From Nocardioides zeae (GTDB taxonomy: Bacteria > Actinomycetota > Actinomycetes > Propionibacteriales > Nocardioidaceae), in contig NZ_JAAGXA010000008.1 of the NCBI RefSeq assembly GCF_010686755.1, positions 170,018 to 234,017 of the forward strand: a DNA stretch of 64,000 bases, in the 5' to 3' direction. The notes under the pieces are model-generated. The model was not told where the DNA came from and did not search any database. It saw only the letters and a program-made list of their open reading frames with translations. Positions within the stretch are counted from its first letter, which is position 1, and each line of letters begins with the position of its first letter. The position numbers and the translations under genes are program-made. Below are positions 35,404 through 44,686 of the stretch, piece after piece.

Positions 35404-37094
35404 CCGCGCTCGTACCGCTCCCCGTCCTCCTCCCCCTCCTGGGAGCCGGCGCGGCGCTCATGCTGTCCAAGCGCCCGCGGGCGCAGCGCGCCATCACCGT
35501 CGGCGTGCTCGCGGCCATCGTCGTCATCGCGGCCGTGCTGCTCGTCGCGGCCGACCAGGACGGGCCGCAGGTCGTGTGGCTCGGCCAGTGGAAGCCGATC
35601 GGCATCGCGCTCGTCGCGGACCGCCTCGCCGCGCTGATGCTGCTCGTGTCGGCGATCGTGACCCTCGCCGTCCTCCTCTACTCGATCGGTCAGGGCATGA
35701 CCGGCGACGAGTCGGAGACCCCGGTCTCGATCTACCACCCGACCTTCATGGTGCTGGTCGCCGGCGTCTCCAACGCGTTCCTGGCGGGCGACCTGTTCAA
35801 CCTGTTCGTCAGCTTCGAGATGCTGCTCTTCTCCAGCTACGTGCTGCTGACGCTGGGCGGCACCGCCGCCCGCATCCGGGCGGGCACGATCTACGTCGTC
35901 GTCAACGTGCTGTCGTCGATGCTGTTCCTCGTGGCGCTCGCGGCCGTGTACGCCGCGGTCGGCACCCTCAACCTGGCCCAGATCGCGCAGCGGGTGGACG
36001 ACCTGCCCGACCACGTCGCGCTGACGCTGCAGCTGTTGCTGCTCGTGACGTTCTGCATCAAGGCCGCGGTCTTCCCGCTCTCGCTGTGGCTGCCCGACAG
36101 CTACCCGACCGCACCGGCGCCCGTCACGGCCGTCTTCGCGGGCCTGCTCACGAAGGTCGGCGTCTACGCCATCATCCGGCTGCAGACGCTGATCTTCCCC
36201 GGCAGCCCGCTCACCGACCTGCTCCTGTGGGCGGCGCTGCTGACGATGCTCATCGGCATCCTCGGCGCCATCGCGCAGTCGGACATCAAGCGCATGCTGT
36301 CCTTCACGCTCGTCAGCCACATCGGCTACATGATCTTCGGCGTCGCCCTCGCCACGAAGACCGGCCTGTCGGGCGCGATCTTCTACGTCGCGCACCACAT
36401 CACCATCCAGACCGCGCTCTTCCTCGTGCTGGGCCTCATCGAGCGCCGGGCGGGCAGCACCGCGCTCCTCCGGCTGGGCGGCCTCGCCCGGTTCGCGCCG
36501 GTCCTGGGCGTGCTGTTCTTCATCCCGGCGATGAACCTCGCCGGGATCCCCCCGCTGTCGGGCTTCCTCGGCAAGGTCGGCCTGCTGCAGGCCGGCCTCG
36601 CCGAGGGGTCGTGGCTGGCCCTCGTGCTCGTCGCGGGCGGCACCCTCACCAGCCTCCTCACCCTGTACGCCGTGGCGAAGACCTGGGCGCTCGCCTTCTG
36701 GCGCTCGCCCGAGCAGGCGCACGAGATGATGAAGCTGCTCCCCGGCACCGGCGACTCCCACACGGAGGAGGACGCCGCGACGCCCCAGCTCGTGCGGCAC
36801 CGCGGGCACGTGCACGTCGGCTCCGTCGCCTTCGGGGAGCGCGACCTGGCCGAGGCGAAGCGGGTCGCCGACGCCGACGAGCCCGACCGCGACCTCTACC
36901 AGCGGGTCATGGACGGCTCCCTGCCGGAGCGACTGCCCTTCTCGATGGTGGGCCCGGCGGCCGGCCTCGTGCTCGTCAGCATCGTGATCACCTTCGTGGC
37001 CGGGCCCTTGTTCGGCTTCACCGACCGGGCCGCGGAGGACCTCATGGAGCGCACGCCGTACTTCTCCTCCGTGCTCGGGGAGGACGCCCCGTGA
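35400..37094 (+). CDS. mrpD: Na+/H+ antiporter subunit D (MrpD)
   Basis: 564 residues, ATGA overlap with mrpC. ND2/ND4-like antiporter core of about 14 spans: FEMLLFSSYVLLTLGG, KAAVFPLSLWLPDSYPTAPAP, FAGLLTKVGVYAI and GIPPLSGFLGKVGLL, including the conserved Lys of the proton path. A hydrophilic insertion of about 60 residues (about 440-505: HTEEDAATPQLVRHRG) before the last span is longer than in many MrpD proteins. Proton or sodium channel subunit of the complex. Confidence 0.94.
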   Translation: MTALVPLPVLLPLLGAGAALMLSKRPRAQRAITVGVLAAIVVIAAVLLVAADQDGPQVVWLGQWKPIGIALVADRLAALMLLVSAIVTLAVLLYSIGQGMTGDESETPVSIYHPTFMVLVAGVSNAFLAGDLFNLFVSFEMLLFSSYVLLTLGGTAARIRAGTIYVVVNVLSSMLFLVALAAVYAAVGTLNLAQIAQRVDDLPDHVALTLQLLLLVTFCIKAAVFPLSLWLPDSYPTAPAPVTAVFAGLLTKVGVYAIIRLQTLIFPGSPLTDLLLWAALLTMLIGILGAIAQSDIKRMLSFTLVSHIGYMIFGVALATKTGLSGAIFYVAHHITIQTALFLVLGLIERRAGSTALLRLGGLARFAPVLGVLFFIPAMNLAGIPPLSGFLGKVGLLQAGLAEGSWLALVLVAGGTLTSLLTLYAVAKTWALAFWRSPEQAHEMMKLLPGTGDSHTEEDAATPQLVRHRGHVHVGSVAFGERDLAEAKRVADADEPDRDLYQRVMDGSLPERLPFSMVGPAAGLVLVSIVITFVAGPLFGFTDRAAEDLMERTPYFSSVLGEDAP

Positions 37095-37663
37095 GCCCGC
37101 AGATGAAGACCACCCGGTCCGGGAAGCAGCGGCCCGCCCGCTACCGCTCCGTGCAGTGGCCGATGGTGATGGTGCTGGCGCTGGTCTGGTGGGTGCTGTG
37201 GGGCTCGTACTCGGCGTTCTCGCTGCTCGGCGGGGTGGCCGTCGCGGTCATGGTCTCCCTCGTCTTCCCGCTGCCGCCGCTGCGGATGCGGGTGCGGGTG
37301 CACCCCTGGGCCCTGCTCGTGCTGCTCGGCCGCTTCCTGTGGGACGTGTTCCGCGCCAGCCTGCAGGTCGCGTGGCTCACCCTCTTCCCGCCGAAGCCGC
37401 TGACGAGCGCTCTCGTCGAGGTCAAGCTCGCGACCGACTCCGACTTCGTGCTGACGATCGTCGCCGAGCTCCTCTCGCTCGTGCCCGGCACGGTCGTCGT
37501 GGAGGCCCACCGCGGGAGCCACACGCTCTTCCTGCACGCGATCGACGTGACGGACGAGGCGGGCATGGAGCGGGTGCGGCGCGACGCGCTCGAGCAGGAG
37601 GCCCGGGTGCACCGCGCCTTCCGGGCCAGCGACGAGCAGGACCTCGAGGAGGCTGTGTCATGA
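37091..37663 (+). CDS. mrpE: Na+/H+ antiporter subunit E (MrpE)
   Basis: 190 residues, GTG start with GTGA overlap. Two or three N-terminal spans (WPMVMVLALVWWVLWGSYS), then a cytoplasmic alpha/beta domain with LVEVKLATDSDFVLTIVAEL and LVPGTVVVEAHRGSHTLFLH, the MrpE signature. Needed for assembly and full activity of Mrp complexes in studied bacteria. Confidence 0.93.
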   Translation: MSPQMKTTRSGKQRPARYRSVQWPMVMVLALVWWVLWGSYSAFSLLGGVAVAVMVSLVFPLPPLRMRVRVHPWALLVLLGRFLWDVFRASLQVAWLTLFPPKPLTSALVEVKLATDSDFVLTIVAELLSLVPGTVVVEAHRGSHTLFLHAIDVTDEAGMERVRRDALEQEARVHRAFRASDEQDLEEAVS

Positions 37664-38025
37664 CCGTGCTGCTGATCGTCTGCGGGGTGCTGCTGGGGGT
37701 GTCCGCGCTCCTGGTGGTCATCCGGATGACCCTCGGACCCACCACCCTCGACCGCGCCATCGCCTTCGACGTGCTGATCGCCATCAGCATCTGCGCGATC
37801 GCCGTCGAGGCCGCGATCGACCGCAACTCCGAGACGATGCCGCTGCTCCTCGTCGCGACGTTGCTCGGCTTCGTCGGCTCGGTGAGCGTGGCCCGGTTCT
37901 CGCCCGGCAGCGACGACGTCGAGGCCGAGGAGTCCGACGACCCCGTCAACCGCGCCCGCATCGCCAGCCGCCGCGAGCGGAGCCTGCGCGAGCACAGCCT
38001 GCGCACCCGGAGGATGAGCCGATGA
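37660..38025 (+). CDS. mrpF: Na+/H+ antiporter subunit F (MrpF)
   Basis: 121 residues, ATGA overlap. Three spans with RMTLGPTTLDRAIAFDVL and LLLVATLLGFVGSVSVARF. The C-terminus carries an unusual hydrophilic tail of about 35 residues, first acidic (DDVEAEESDD) then arginine-rich (RRERSLREHSLRTRR), not typical of the 90-residue family. Confidence 0.93.
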   Translation: MTVLLIVCGVLLGVSALLVVIRMTLGPTTLDRAIAFDVLIAISICAIAVEAAIDRNSETMPLLLVATLLGFVGSVSVARFSPGSDDVEAEESDDPVNRARIASRRERSLREHSLRTRRMSR

Positions 38026-38390
38026 CCCTCACCGACGTGCTCGACGTCGTCGCCGGGGTGCTCCTGCTCGCCGGTGCCGTCCTCTCGCTCATCGCCGCGA
38101 TCGGGCTGCTGCGCTTCCCCGACCTGCTCACCCGCATGCACTCGGCGACGAAGCCGCAGGTGCTCGGCCTCCTGCTCGTGGTCGTCGGGCTCGCCCTCCG
38201 GCTGCGGGACCCCTCGGCCACCGCCATCCTCGTCCTGGTCGCGGTGTTCCAGATGGTGACCGCCCCCGTCGCGTCGCACATGGCGGGCCGCGCGTCGTAC
38301 CGCGCCGGACAGGTCCGCAAGGACCTCCTCGTCGCCGACGAGCTCAGCGACGCGCTCCCCCGGCTGGAGGAGAACCGCGGGGCTCCGTGA
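38022..38390 (+). CDS. mrpG: Na+/H+ antiporter subunit G (MrpG)
   Basis: 122 residues, ATGA overlap. Three spans; LIAAIGLLRFPDLLTRMHSATKP is the family signature, and APVASHMAGRASYRAG marks the C-terminal part. Last gene of the six-gene mrp operon; followed by the hairpin at 38432-38499. Confidence 0.94.
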   Translation: MTLTDVLDVVAGVLLLAGAVLSLIAAIGLLRFPDLLTRMHSATKPQVLGLLLVVVGLALRLRDPSATAILVLVAVFQMVTAPVASHMAGRASYRAGQVRKDLLVADELSDALPRLEENRGAP

Positions 38391-38431
38391 GCTGCCGGGC
38401 CTGGGTGACCGGGCCCGGGCCTGGGCCCCGG

Positions 38432-38499
38432 GAAAGAAAACGCGGACCGGAGGCGGGCCGCGCTCGGCGTGTCGCGGCCCTGAGTCCGCGTTTTCTTTC
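38432..38499. terminator. Long inverted repeat / terminator after mrp operon, with a third half-copy
   Basis: GAAAGAAAACGCGGAC (38432-38447) and its exact complement (38484-38499) are separated by 36 bp that are themselves GC-rich and foldable. The descending arm ends in TTTTCTTTC, so it can act as a terminator for mrpG. A third, incomplete arm (cgtccgcgttttcttcg) follows at 38502-38518. Confidence 0.7.
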
Positions 38500-38553
38500 T
38501 CGCGTCCGCGTTTTCTTCGTGCCCGCATGCGCGTCCCCCCACGACGGACGCAC

Positions 38554-38587
38554 CACGGCCCGGCACCCACGAGGGTGCCGGGCCGTG
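38554..38587. terminator. Terminator hairpin of the DEAD-box helicase gene
   Basis: Perfect 15-bp stem (cacggcccggcaccc) with an ACGA loop, 22 bp past the helicase stop on the minus strand. Between convergent genes, so it may serve both. Confidence 0.75.
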
Positions 38588-38609
38588 CTCGTGCTGTCGC
38601 GCGCCGGGG

Positions 38610-40016
38610 TCAGCGGCCGGTGCGCTCCGGGCGCTGCTCGCGGGTCCAGCGGCTGTCGCTGCGGCCACCGCGGCTGTCGCTGCGCGGCGCGCGGGTGTCG
38701 CTGCGGCCCCGCTCGCCGTAGGACCGGGTGTCGCTGCGACCGCGGTAGCCGCCCGTGCGCGGGGCGCCGCCGCGCGGTCCGCCGCTGCGCTGGCCGCCCT
38801 GGCGGGTCGCCGGCGCGGACGTGCCCGACGCGGCGAGGGCCTCGGCGGTCATGGGGCGGGGCGCCGTGCGGATGTCGTGGTGGAGCACCTCGACGGCGGC
38901 ACCGCGCTGGAGACGCACGAGCGCGTCGAGGAACTTCGGCGTCGTGATGGTGACGACGGCGCCGTCCGTGCCGGCGCGGGCGGTGCGGCCCGAGCGGTGC
39001 AGGTAGGCCTTGGGGTCGGACGCCGCGTCGAAGTGCACGACGAGCTTGACGCCGTCGACGTGGATGCCGCGGGCGGCCACGTCGGTGGCGACGACGACCT
39101 GCGCTGCACCGGAGGAGAAGCGGGCCAGGTTGCGCTCGCGCGCCCGCTGCGACAGGTCGCCGTGGAGGTCGACCGCGGTGACGCCGCGCTGCTCGAGCGC
39201 CTCGGCGAGCTCGATGGCGCCCTCGCGGGTGCGCGTGAAGACGATGGTGCGGCCGTTGGCCTCCACGAGCTGCACCGCGGCGTCGACCTTCTCGCGGAAG
39301 CCGCCGACGACGAGGGTGTGGTGGGTCATCGTCGTGACCGCGCCCGCGTTGGGGTCGAGCTCGTGGACCTTCGGGGCCGTGAGGTGGCGGCGCACCAGCT
39401 TGTCGACGTCGCCGTCGAGCGTGGCGCTGAGGAGCATCCGCTGGCTGCCGGCGGGCGTCCGACCGACGAGCTCGTCGACGGCCGGGTAGAAGCCCAGGTC
39501 GCAGAGGTGGTCCGCCTCGTCGAGCACCGTCACCGCGATGTCGTCGAACGAGCAGTGGCCGCGCTCGACCAGGTCGCTGAGGCGGCCCGGCGTGGCGACG
39601 ACGATGTCGGCGCGCTGGCGCAGCTGGCGGGTCTGGCGCTCGTAGGGCACACCGCCGTACACCGTCGTCAGCTTGAGGCCGACGCCCGCCGCGAGGGGCT
39701 GCAGCGACCGCGCCACCTGGGTGGCGAGCTCGCGCGTCGGCACGACGATGACGGCGCGGGGGTGGTTCGGGCGGCTGCGCCCACCGGCGAGGCGCTCGAG
39801 CACGGGGATGCCGAACGCGAGCGTCTTGCCGGAACCCGTCTGGGCGCGACCGAGCACGTCGGCGCCGGCGAGCGCGTCGGGGATGACGGCGGCCTGCACC
39901 GGCGTCGGCGCGGTGATGCCCTGGGTGGCGAGCGCGGCGACGATGTCACCGCGCAGCGAGTCGAAGACGGTGGTCCCCGGGGTGGCCTCGGGAGCGGGAG
40001 TGGTGTTCTGGGACAT
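38610..40016 (-). CDS. DEAD-box ATP-dependent RNA helicase with Arg/Ser-rich tail
   Basis: 468 residues. Q motif (FDSLRGDIVAALATQGITAPTPVQ), motif I AQTGSGKT at 58-65, Ia PTRELA, II DEAD in VLDEADHL, III SAT, and the C-terminal RecA domain with ATDVAARGIHVDG and HRSGRTARAG. These cover a complete RhlE/CsdA-like helicase, acting in mRNA turnover, ribosome assembly or cold adaptation. The last 55 residues are a basic low-complexity tail with repeats of GRSDTR/GRSDSR, like RNA-binding tails of other helicases. Start chosen at MSQNTTP, with AGGAAG about 12 bp upstream. Confidence 0.94.
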   Translation of the reverse strand: MSQNTTPAPEATPGTTVFDSLRGDIVAALATQGITAPTPVQAAVIPDALAGADVLGRAQTGSGKTLAFGIPVLERLAGGRSRPNHPRAVIVVPTRELATQVARSLQPLAAGVGLKLTTVYGGVPYERQTRQLRQRADIVVATPGRLSDLVERGHCSFDDIAVTVLDEADHLCDLGFYPAVDELVGRTPAGSQRMLLSATLDGDVDKLVRRHLTAPKVHELDPNAGAVTTMTHHTLVVGGFREKVDAAVQLVEANGRTIVFTRTREGAIELAEALEQRGVTAVDLHGDLSQRARERNLARFSSGAAQVVVATDVAARGIHVDGVKLVVHFDAASDPKAYLHRSGRTARAGTDGAVVTITTPKFLDALVRLQRGAAVEVLHHDIRTAPRPMTAEALAASGTSAPATRQGGQRSGGPRGGAPRTGGYRGRSDTRSYGERGRSDTRAPRSDSRGGRSDSRWTREQRPERTGR

Positions 40017-40326
40017 GCGGGTTCTACTTCCTCGCGCGGACGCGCGAATGACAGGCATGCGTCTGCGCCCGGAACCACGGGTGCGGGTCCGGGGGCCTGA
40101 CGAGACGCGATCTCGATGGACCCGATCGCTGGTCTCTGCGCCGCGGGAGAGCCGCACGCACCACACCGGGCACAAGGAAGAGTGACCTCGATCGACGCTG
40201 CCGATCGGAGGAGCCACTGGCCGTCGCCCAGGGTACGGCGCCGCGCCACCCCGCCCGCAATCCCGGCGCCTGTCGGTTGGGTCACCCGGCGTGGCACCGC
40301 AGGGGGGAGGTGGCACCCTTGGCCGG
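40017..40326. other. Intergenic region between helicase and anchored protein genes
   Basis: 310 bp with divergent genes on both sides. I see no convincing ORF or RNA gene. Near the helicase start a short hairpin (tcgcgcg/cgcgcga about 40031-40048) precedes the ribosome-binding site and could lie in a 5' leader, as helicase genes are often controlled through their leaders. No clear promoter boxes were found. Confidence 0.4.
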
Positions 40327-40992
40327 GTGAGCGAGGACCTCGACCCCCGACCGACCCTCATGCGCCGCCGCTGGTGGGTGACCTTCACGGTCCTGCTCGC
40401 GGGCCTGGTCGTCGTCGTGTGGTGGGTGCGGCAACCCGACGGCGAGCCGCTCGAGGAGCAGGCCGGTGACGGTGACGCGTCCACGGAGGGCGGGGCGGCG
40501 GACGGCTCGCTCGTCACGCCCGACACCTTCGACGCGGTCGGCGGTGGTGCGTGGACCCGCGACGTGTCGCCGGAGGCCGAGGCCCGCCTGGACGAGGCGT
40601 TCGGCGTGTTCGACGACCGCCCCGCCGGAGCCGAGGGCACGCCTGCCGGCGCGGTCTACGCCGTCGACGGCAGCACCGACCCGGCGGCCCAGCTGGTCGT
40701 CGCGATCTTCGTGAGCGACGAGATCGCCGCCGTGGACGCCCCCGAGCTCGCCGCGCAGACCGTCTCCTTCAACCTCGGCCAGGAGGTCGCCTCCTCCGAG
40801 GTCGACGGCGGCGGCGGGGTCGCGTGCGGCTACGTGCCCGTCGTGCTGGACGACGAGAGCCGCGCGGAGCAGTGGTTCTGCGCCGCCGCCTACGGCGACG
40901 CGGTCGCCAACCTCCTCCTCCCGCTCTCGGTGGAGGGCGAGGAGGACGCGACGGCGCAGGCCACCGCCTTCCTCACCGCCGCCCGCGCCTGA
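40327..40992 (+). CDS. Hypothetical membrane-anchored protein
   Basis: 221 residues from GTG 40327. A short cytoplasmic N-terminus with MRRRWW, one membrane span (about 17-36, TFTVLLAGLVVVVWWV), an acidic linker (EQAGDGDASTEGGAADG) and an extracytoplasmic domain of about 160 residues with two cysteines (ACGYVP and WFCAAAYG) that could form a disulfide. I do not recognise the family. The alternating small and hydrophobic pattern suggests a compact secreted-type domain. No operon partner. Confidence 0.75.
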   Translation: MSEDLDPRPTLMRRRWWVTFTVLLAGLVVVVWWVRQPDGEPLEEQAGDGDASTEGGAADGSLVTPDTFDAVGGGAWTRDVSPEAEARLDEAFGVFDDRPAGAEGTPAGAVYAVDGSTDPAAQLVVAIFVSDEIAAVDAPELAAQTVSFNLGQEVASSEVDGGGGVACGYVPVVLDDESRAEQWFCAAAYGDAVANLLLPLSVEGEEDATAQATAFLTAARA

Positions 40993-41007
40993 CCCTCGGG
41001 CTCCCCG

Positions 41008-42822
41008 TCACGACTCGCCCCCGAGCGGGAGGCGCAGCTCCGCCGACGCGCCGGCGCTCACCCGCACGGGGACGCCCCAGTCCTGCTGGTGGAGGTGGCA
41101 CGCCGCACCCACGGGGACCTCGCCGTCGGTGTCCGCGTCGCACGACGCCGCCCGGGCCGCGACGTGGAGCACGCCCTCCCCGACCGCCGGGTCGAGCTCG
41201 AGCTCGCGGGTCAGCGGGACCGCCCGCCCGTCACCGCTGCGGAGGAGGCTCGGCGGCGTGGCGGTGACGAGCAGCTGCGTCGCCGGCCCGAACCGCTCGT
41301 CGACCTTCTGCCCTGGCGGCGGCGTGAACGGCACCACCAGCTCGAGCCGCGCGGCGACCTCGGTGACCGGCCGCTGCGTGCGGTGGGCGAACCCCTCCGT
41401 CGTGACGGCCGTCCCGAGCGCGACCGTGGTCAGCCGGTGCGCCGTCGACTCGACGACGACGAGGGCGTCGCCGGCGACGTACGCCGCGCTCGGCTCCGCG
41501 AGACCGGTGGCCAGCGTCGTCAGCTCGCCGCTCGGGCCGGCCGCGGGGTCGAAGCGCCGCACGGCCCCGTTGTAGGTGTCGCACACCGCGACCGAGCCGT
41601 CCGGCAGGGCGGTGACCCCGAGCGGGTGCTGCAGCAGGGCGGCCCCCTCGCCGGACCCGCCCGGGCCGTCGCGGAACCCGAAGTCGAACAGCCCGGTGCC
41701 GACGGCCGTGCGCACCACCAGCCCGTCCTGCTCGTCCGCCTCGACCCAGCGCAGCGAGGAGGTCTCGGAGTCGGCGAGCCAGAGCCGCGCGCCGTCGTGG
41801 GAGACCGCCAGCCCGGAGGTCTGGGCGAACCACGCCTCGGGCAGCGGACCGTCGAGGAGGCCCTCGTTGGTCGTGCCCGCGGCGACCTCGACGACGCCCG
41901 TGCGGGGGTCGAGGGTCCACAGCTGGTGGATCCCGGCCATCGCCACCCACACGCGGTCGCGCCACCAGACCACGTCCCACGGCGACGAGAGCCGTTCGGT
42001 GCCGTCGCCCTGCATCCACTGCCCCCCGTCGCCGGCGAGGGTCGTGACCGTGCCGTCGGCGAGGCGCAGCCCGGCGAGGCGGTGACCGACCGTGTCGGCG
42101 ACGACCGCGTCGTACCCCACCGCCGCCGCCACCTCGCCCGGCAGCAGGCAGACCCCGTTGGGCTCGCGGAAGCCGCCGAAGCGACGCAGGACCGGGCCCT
42201 CCGGCGCGGCCAGCTCGACGACCTCGTCGTGGCCCGCGTCGGCGACCAGGACCCGGCCGTCGGGCAACCGGACCGCCGACGCCGGGAACCGCAGGTCGCC
42301 GGGGGTGACGGGCGGCGCGACGTACGGCGAGTCGCCCGGCTGCAGCGTGCCCCGCTCCCGGTGCTCGGCCACGAGCCGGTCGAGCAGCCGGTCGATGGCG
42401 TGGGCGTGGCCCTCGCCCGCGTAGTGCGCCACCACGTAGCCCTCCGGGTCGACGAGCACGAGCGTCGGCCACGCACGCGCCGTGTAGGCCTGCCACGTCA
42501 CCAGCTCCGGGTCGTCGAGCACCGGGTGGTGCACCCCGTAGCGCTCCACCGCCGCCACGAGCGCGTCGGGGTCGGCCTCGTGCACGAACTTCGGGCTGTG
42601 CACGCCGACGACCGTCAGGTGCTCCGCGTGCCGCTCCTCGACGGGCCGCAGCTCGTCGAGGACGTGGAGGCAGTTGACGCAGCAGAACGTCCAGAAGTCG
42701 AGGAGCACGAACCGGCCGCGCAGCTCGGCGGTGGTGAGCGCGCGGCCACCCGTGTTGAGCCATCCGCGCCCCCGCAGCTCGGGAGCGCGGACGCGGGGCA
42801 CGAGGCCGTGGTCGGTCGTCAT
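41008..42822 (-). CDS. Thioredoxin-like/NHL-repeat protein (NHLRC2-like)
   Basis: 604 residues, ATG 42822. Residues about 12-155 are a TlpA/AhpC-type thioredoxin fold with WTFCCVNCLHV (Cys48 and Cys51 as the CxxC pair). Residues about 175-500 form a beta-propeller of NHL repeats (LPDGRVLVADAGHDEVVELA, DGSVAVCDTYNGAVRRFDP). A C-terminal domain of about 100 residues follows. The architecture matches NHLRC2-like proteins; no signal peptide, so probably cytoplasmic. Precise role unknown; possibly redox-linked scaffold. Confidence 0.9.
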   Translation of the reverse strand: MTTDHGLVPRVRAPELRGRGWLNTGGRALTTAELRGRFVLLDFWTFCCVNCLHVLDELRPVEERHAEHLTVVGVHSPKFVHEADPDALVAAVERYGVHHPVLDDPELVTWQAYTARAWPTLVLVDPEGYVVAHYAGEGHAHAIDRLLDRLVAEHRERGTLQPGDSPYVAPPVTPGDLRFPASAVRLPDGRVLVADAGHDEVVELAAPEGPVLRRFGGFREPNGVCLLPGEVAAAVGYDAVVADTVGHRLAGLRLADGTVTTLAGDGGQWMQGDGTERLSSPWDVVWWRDRVWVAMAGIHQLWTLDPRTGVVEVAAGTTNEGLLDGPLPEAWFAQTSGLAVSHDGARLWLADSETSSLRWVEADEQDGLVVRTAVGTGLFDFGFRDGPGGSGEGAALLQHPLGVTALPDGSVAVCDTYNGAVRRFDPAAGPSGELTTLATGLAEPSAAYVAGDALVVVESTAHRLTTVALGTAVTTEGFAHRTQRPVTEVAARLELVVPFTPPPGQKVDERFGPATQLLVTATPPSLLRSGDGRAVPLTRELELDPAVGEGVLHVAARAASCDADTDGEVPVGAACHLHQQDWGVPVRVSAGASAELRLPLGGES

Positions 42823-42890
42823 GGGGACGACGGTAGAGGGCCGCACCGACACCCTGGGCCGGGCGCGCACCCGCCACTACCCTGGCGGAC

Positions 42891-43751
42891 ATGTCCACCC
42901 CTCCCCCCAGCGCCGCCGAGGTCCCCTCCGACACCGACCCGGCGGCCCGCCTGGCGTCCTACGTCGACGTCTGGTGGGCGGCCGTCGAGGACTTCCTCGC
43001 CGTCGCGACGCCGCTCACCCCCGAGGAGTGGCAGCGCCCGACCGACCTGCCGGGCTGGACGGCCCACGACGTGCTCGCGCACCTCGTCCACCTCGAGTCG
43101 CTCACCGTCGGCGGTGCGCACCCCGAGGTCGAGATCGGCGAGGTGGCCCACGTGCGCAACGACATGGGCCGCTTCACCGAGCAGGGCGTGGCCGCGCTGC
43201 GCGAGGCGGACCCGGCCGCGCTCGTGGAGGAGCTGCGGAGCACGACGCGGGGGCGGTACGACGAGCTCCAGGCCCACCCGCCGACCGACCCCTCCGTGAC
43301 GGCGCCCGGTCCGTTCGGGCTCCTGGGCTGGGACACCGAGACGTTCCTCGGCAACCGTCCCTTCGACGTGTGGATGCACGAGCAGGACCTGCGACGCGCC
43401 GTCGGCCGACCCGGGGGCCTCGACGGCCTCCCCGCGGCGTACTGCACGCAGCGCCTGCTGCGCTCCGTCCCCTTCGTGGTGGGCAAGCGGGTGAAGCCGG
43501 CGCCCGGCACGTCGGTCGTCGTCGAGGTCGGCGCCCTGCCGCCCGTGGGCGTCCTCGTCGGCGAGGACGGTCGCGGACGCCCCGTGCCCGTCGAGGAGCT
43601 CGGCACCCCGACGGCGGCGCTGCGCACCGACCTCGAGGCGTTCTGCCTGGCGTCGGGCGGTCGTGGCGAGCCCGACCTCGCACGCTGGGAGCTGACCGGC
43701 GACGAGGAGCTCGCCCGCCGCGTGATCGCGAACCTGGCGGTGACGCCGTGA
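42891..43751 (+). CDS. Mycothiol-dependent maleylpyruvate isomerase family protein
   Basis: 286 residues. DinB-like four-helix N-terminal domain: WTAHDVLAHLVHLES (metal His64) and DVWMHEQDLRRAVG (His163, Glu164) place the three metal ligands in their expected spots. C-terminal SCP2/MDMPI_C-like region (about 195-286). Family members use mycothiol, the actinobacterial thiol, in isomerisations or S-transfer reactions. The true substrate is open because most homologues are uncharacterised. Followed directly by an SDR gene with a GTGA overlap, so the two probably act together. Confidence 0.87.
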   Translation: MSTPPPSAAEVPSDTDPAARLASYVDVWWAAVEDFLAVATPLTPEEWQRPTDLPGWTAHDVLAHLVHLESLTVGGAHPEVEIGEVAHVRNDMGRFTEQGVAALREADPAALVEELRSTTRGRYDELQAHPPTDPSVTAPGPFGLLGWDTETFLGNRPFDVWMHEQDLRRAVGRPGGLDGLPAAYCTQRLLRSVPFVVGKRVKPAPGTSVVVEVGALPPVGVLVGEDGRGRPVPVEELGTPTAALRTDLEAFCLASGGRGEPDLARWELTGDEELARRVIANLAVTP

Positions 43752-44683
43752 AGCACGAGCCCCGCACGTGGTCCCTCGCCGAGATGCCCGACCTAGCGGG
43801 TCGCACCGCCGTCGTCACCGGCCCGACCAGCGGGCTCGGCACCGCGACGGCGCGTGAGCTGGCCCGGGCCGGCGCCCGCGTGGTGCTCGCCGGGCGCAGC
43901 CCCGACAAGCTCGACGCCACCACGGCCGAGATCACGGCCGCCGTTCCCGGCGCCGACCTCGACCGCCTGGTCGTCGACCTCGCGTCCCTCGGCTCGGTGC
44001 GCACCGCGGCGGCCGAGGCGGCCCGGCTGGGCCCGATCGACCTCCTCGTCAACAACGCGGGCGTCATGGCCACCCGGGCTCGGCGCACCGACGACGGCCT
44101 CGACCTCCAGATGGCGACGAACCACTTCGGCCACTTCCTGCTGACCGGGCTGCTCTGGCCGCAGCTCGTCGCCGACGGCGGCGGACGGGTCGTCTCCGTG
44201 TCGTCCTTCATGCACACGCGGGCGCGGCACGCGCCGCTCGGCGACCCGCGCACCCCGCCCCGCCGCTACTCGCGCTGGGGCGTCTACGCGCAGACCAAGC
44301 TCGCCAACCTGCTCTTCACCTACGAGCTGCAGCGCCGCGCCGAGGCCGCCGGCGCGCCGGTGCGGGCGCTGGCGGCGCACCCGGGGTACGCCGCGACCCA
44401 CCTCCTGTCCTACGGCCAGACCGGCCGCGGCACGGGCGGGCTCGCCTCGATCCTCAACGCGGTGGCGTCGGCGACGGCCCAGTCCGCCGACGACGGCGCC
44501 CTGCCGACGCTGATGGCCGCCACCGCCGACCTCCGGGGTGGCACCTACTGCGGACCCAGCGGGTTCAGCCAGCTCCGCGGGCTGCCACGCCCGGTGGGGT
44601 CGACGAAGCTCGCGCGGGACCCCGAGGCCCAGCGTCGGCTGTGGGAGATCAGCGAGGAGACGGTCGGGCTCGGCTGGCCCTGA
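43748..44683 (+). CDS. Short-chain dehydrogenase/reductase
   Basis: 311 residues from GTG 43748. Cofactor motif TGPTSGLG at 24-31, NNAG after LLV, catalytic Ser in VVSVSSF and YAQTK (Tyr/Lys). Overall like the retinol-dehydrogenase/protochlorophyllide-reductase-type classical SDRs (RAL..HPGYAATHL). NAD(P)-dependent oxidoreductase of unknown substrate. Translationally coupled to the mycothiol-dependent enzyme. Confidence 0.92.
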   Translation: MKHEPRTWSLAEMPDLAGRTAVVTGPTSGLGTATARELARAGARVVLAGRSPDKLDATTAEITAAVPGADLDRLVVDLASLGSVRTAAAEAARLGPIDLLVNNAGVMATRARRTDDGLDLQMATNHFGHFLLTGLLWPQLVADGGGRVVSVSSFMHTRARHAPLGDPRTPPRRYSRWGVYAQTKLANLLFTYELQRRAEAAGAPVRALAAHPGYAATHLLSYGQTGRGTGGLASILNAVASATAQSADDGALPTLMAATADLRGGTYCGPSGFSQLRGLPRPVGSTKLARDPEAQRRLWEISEETVGLGWP

Positions 44684-44686
44684 GCC

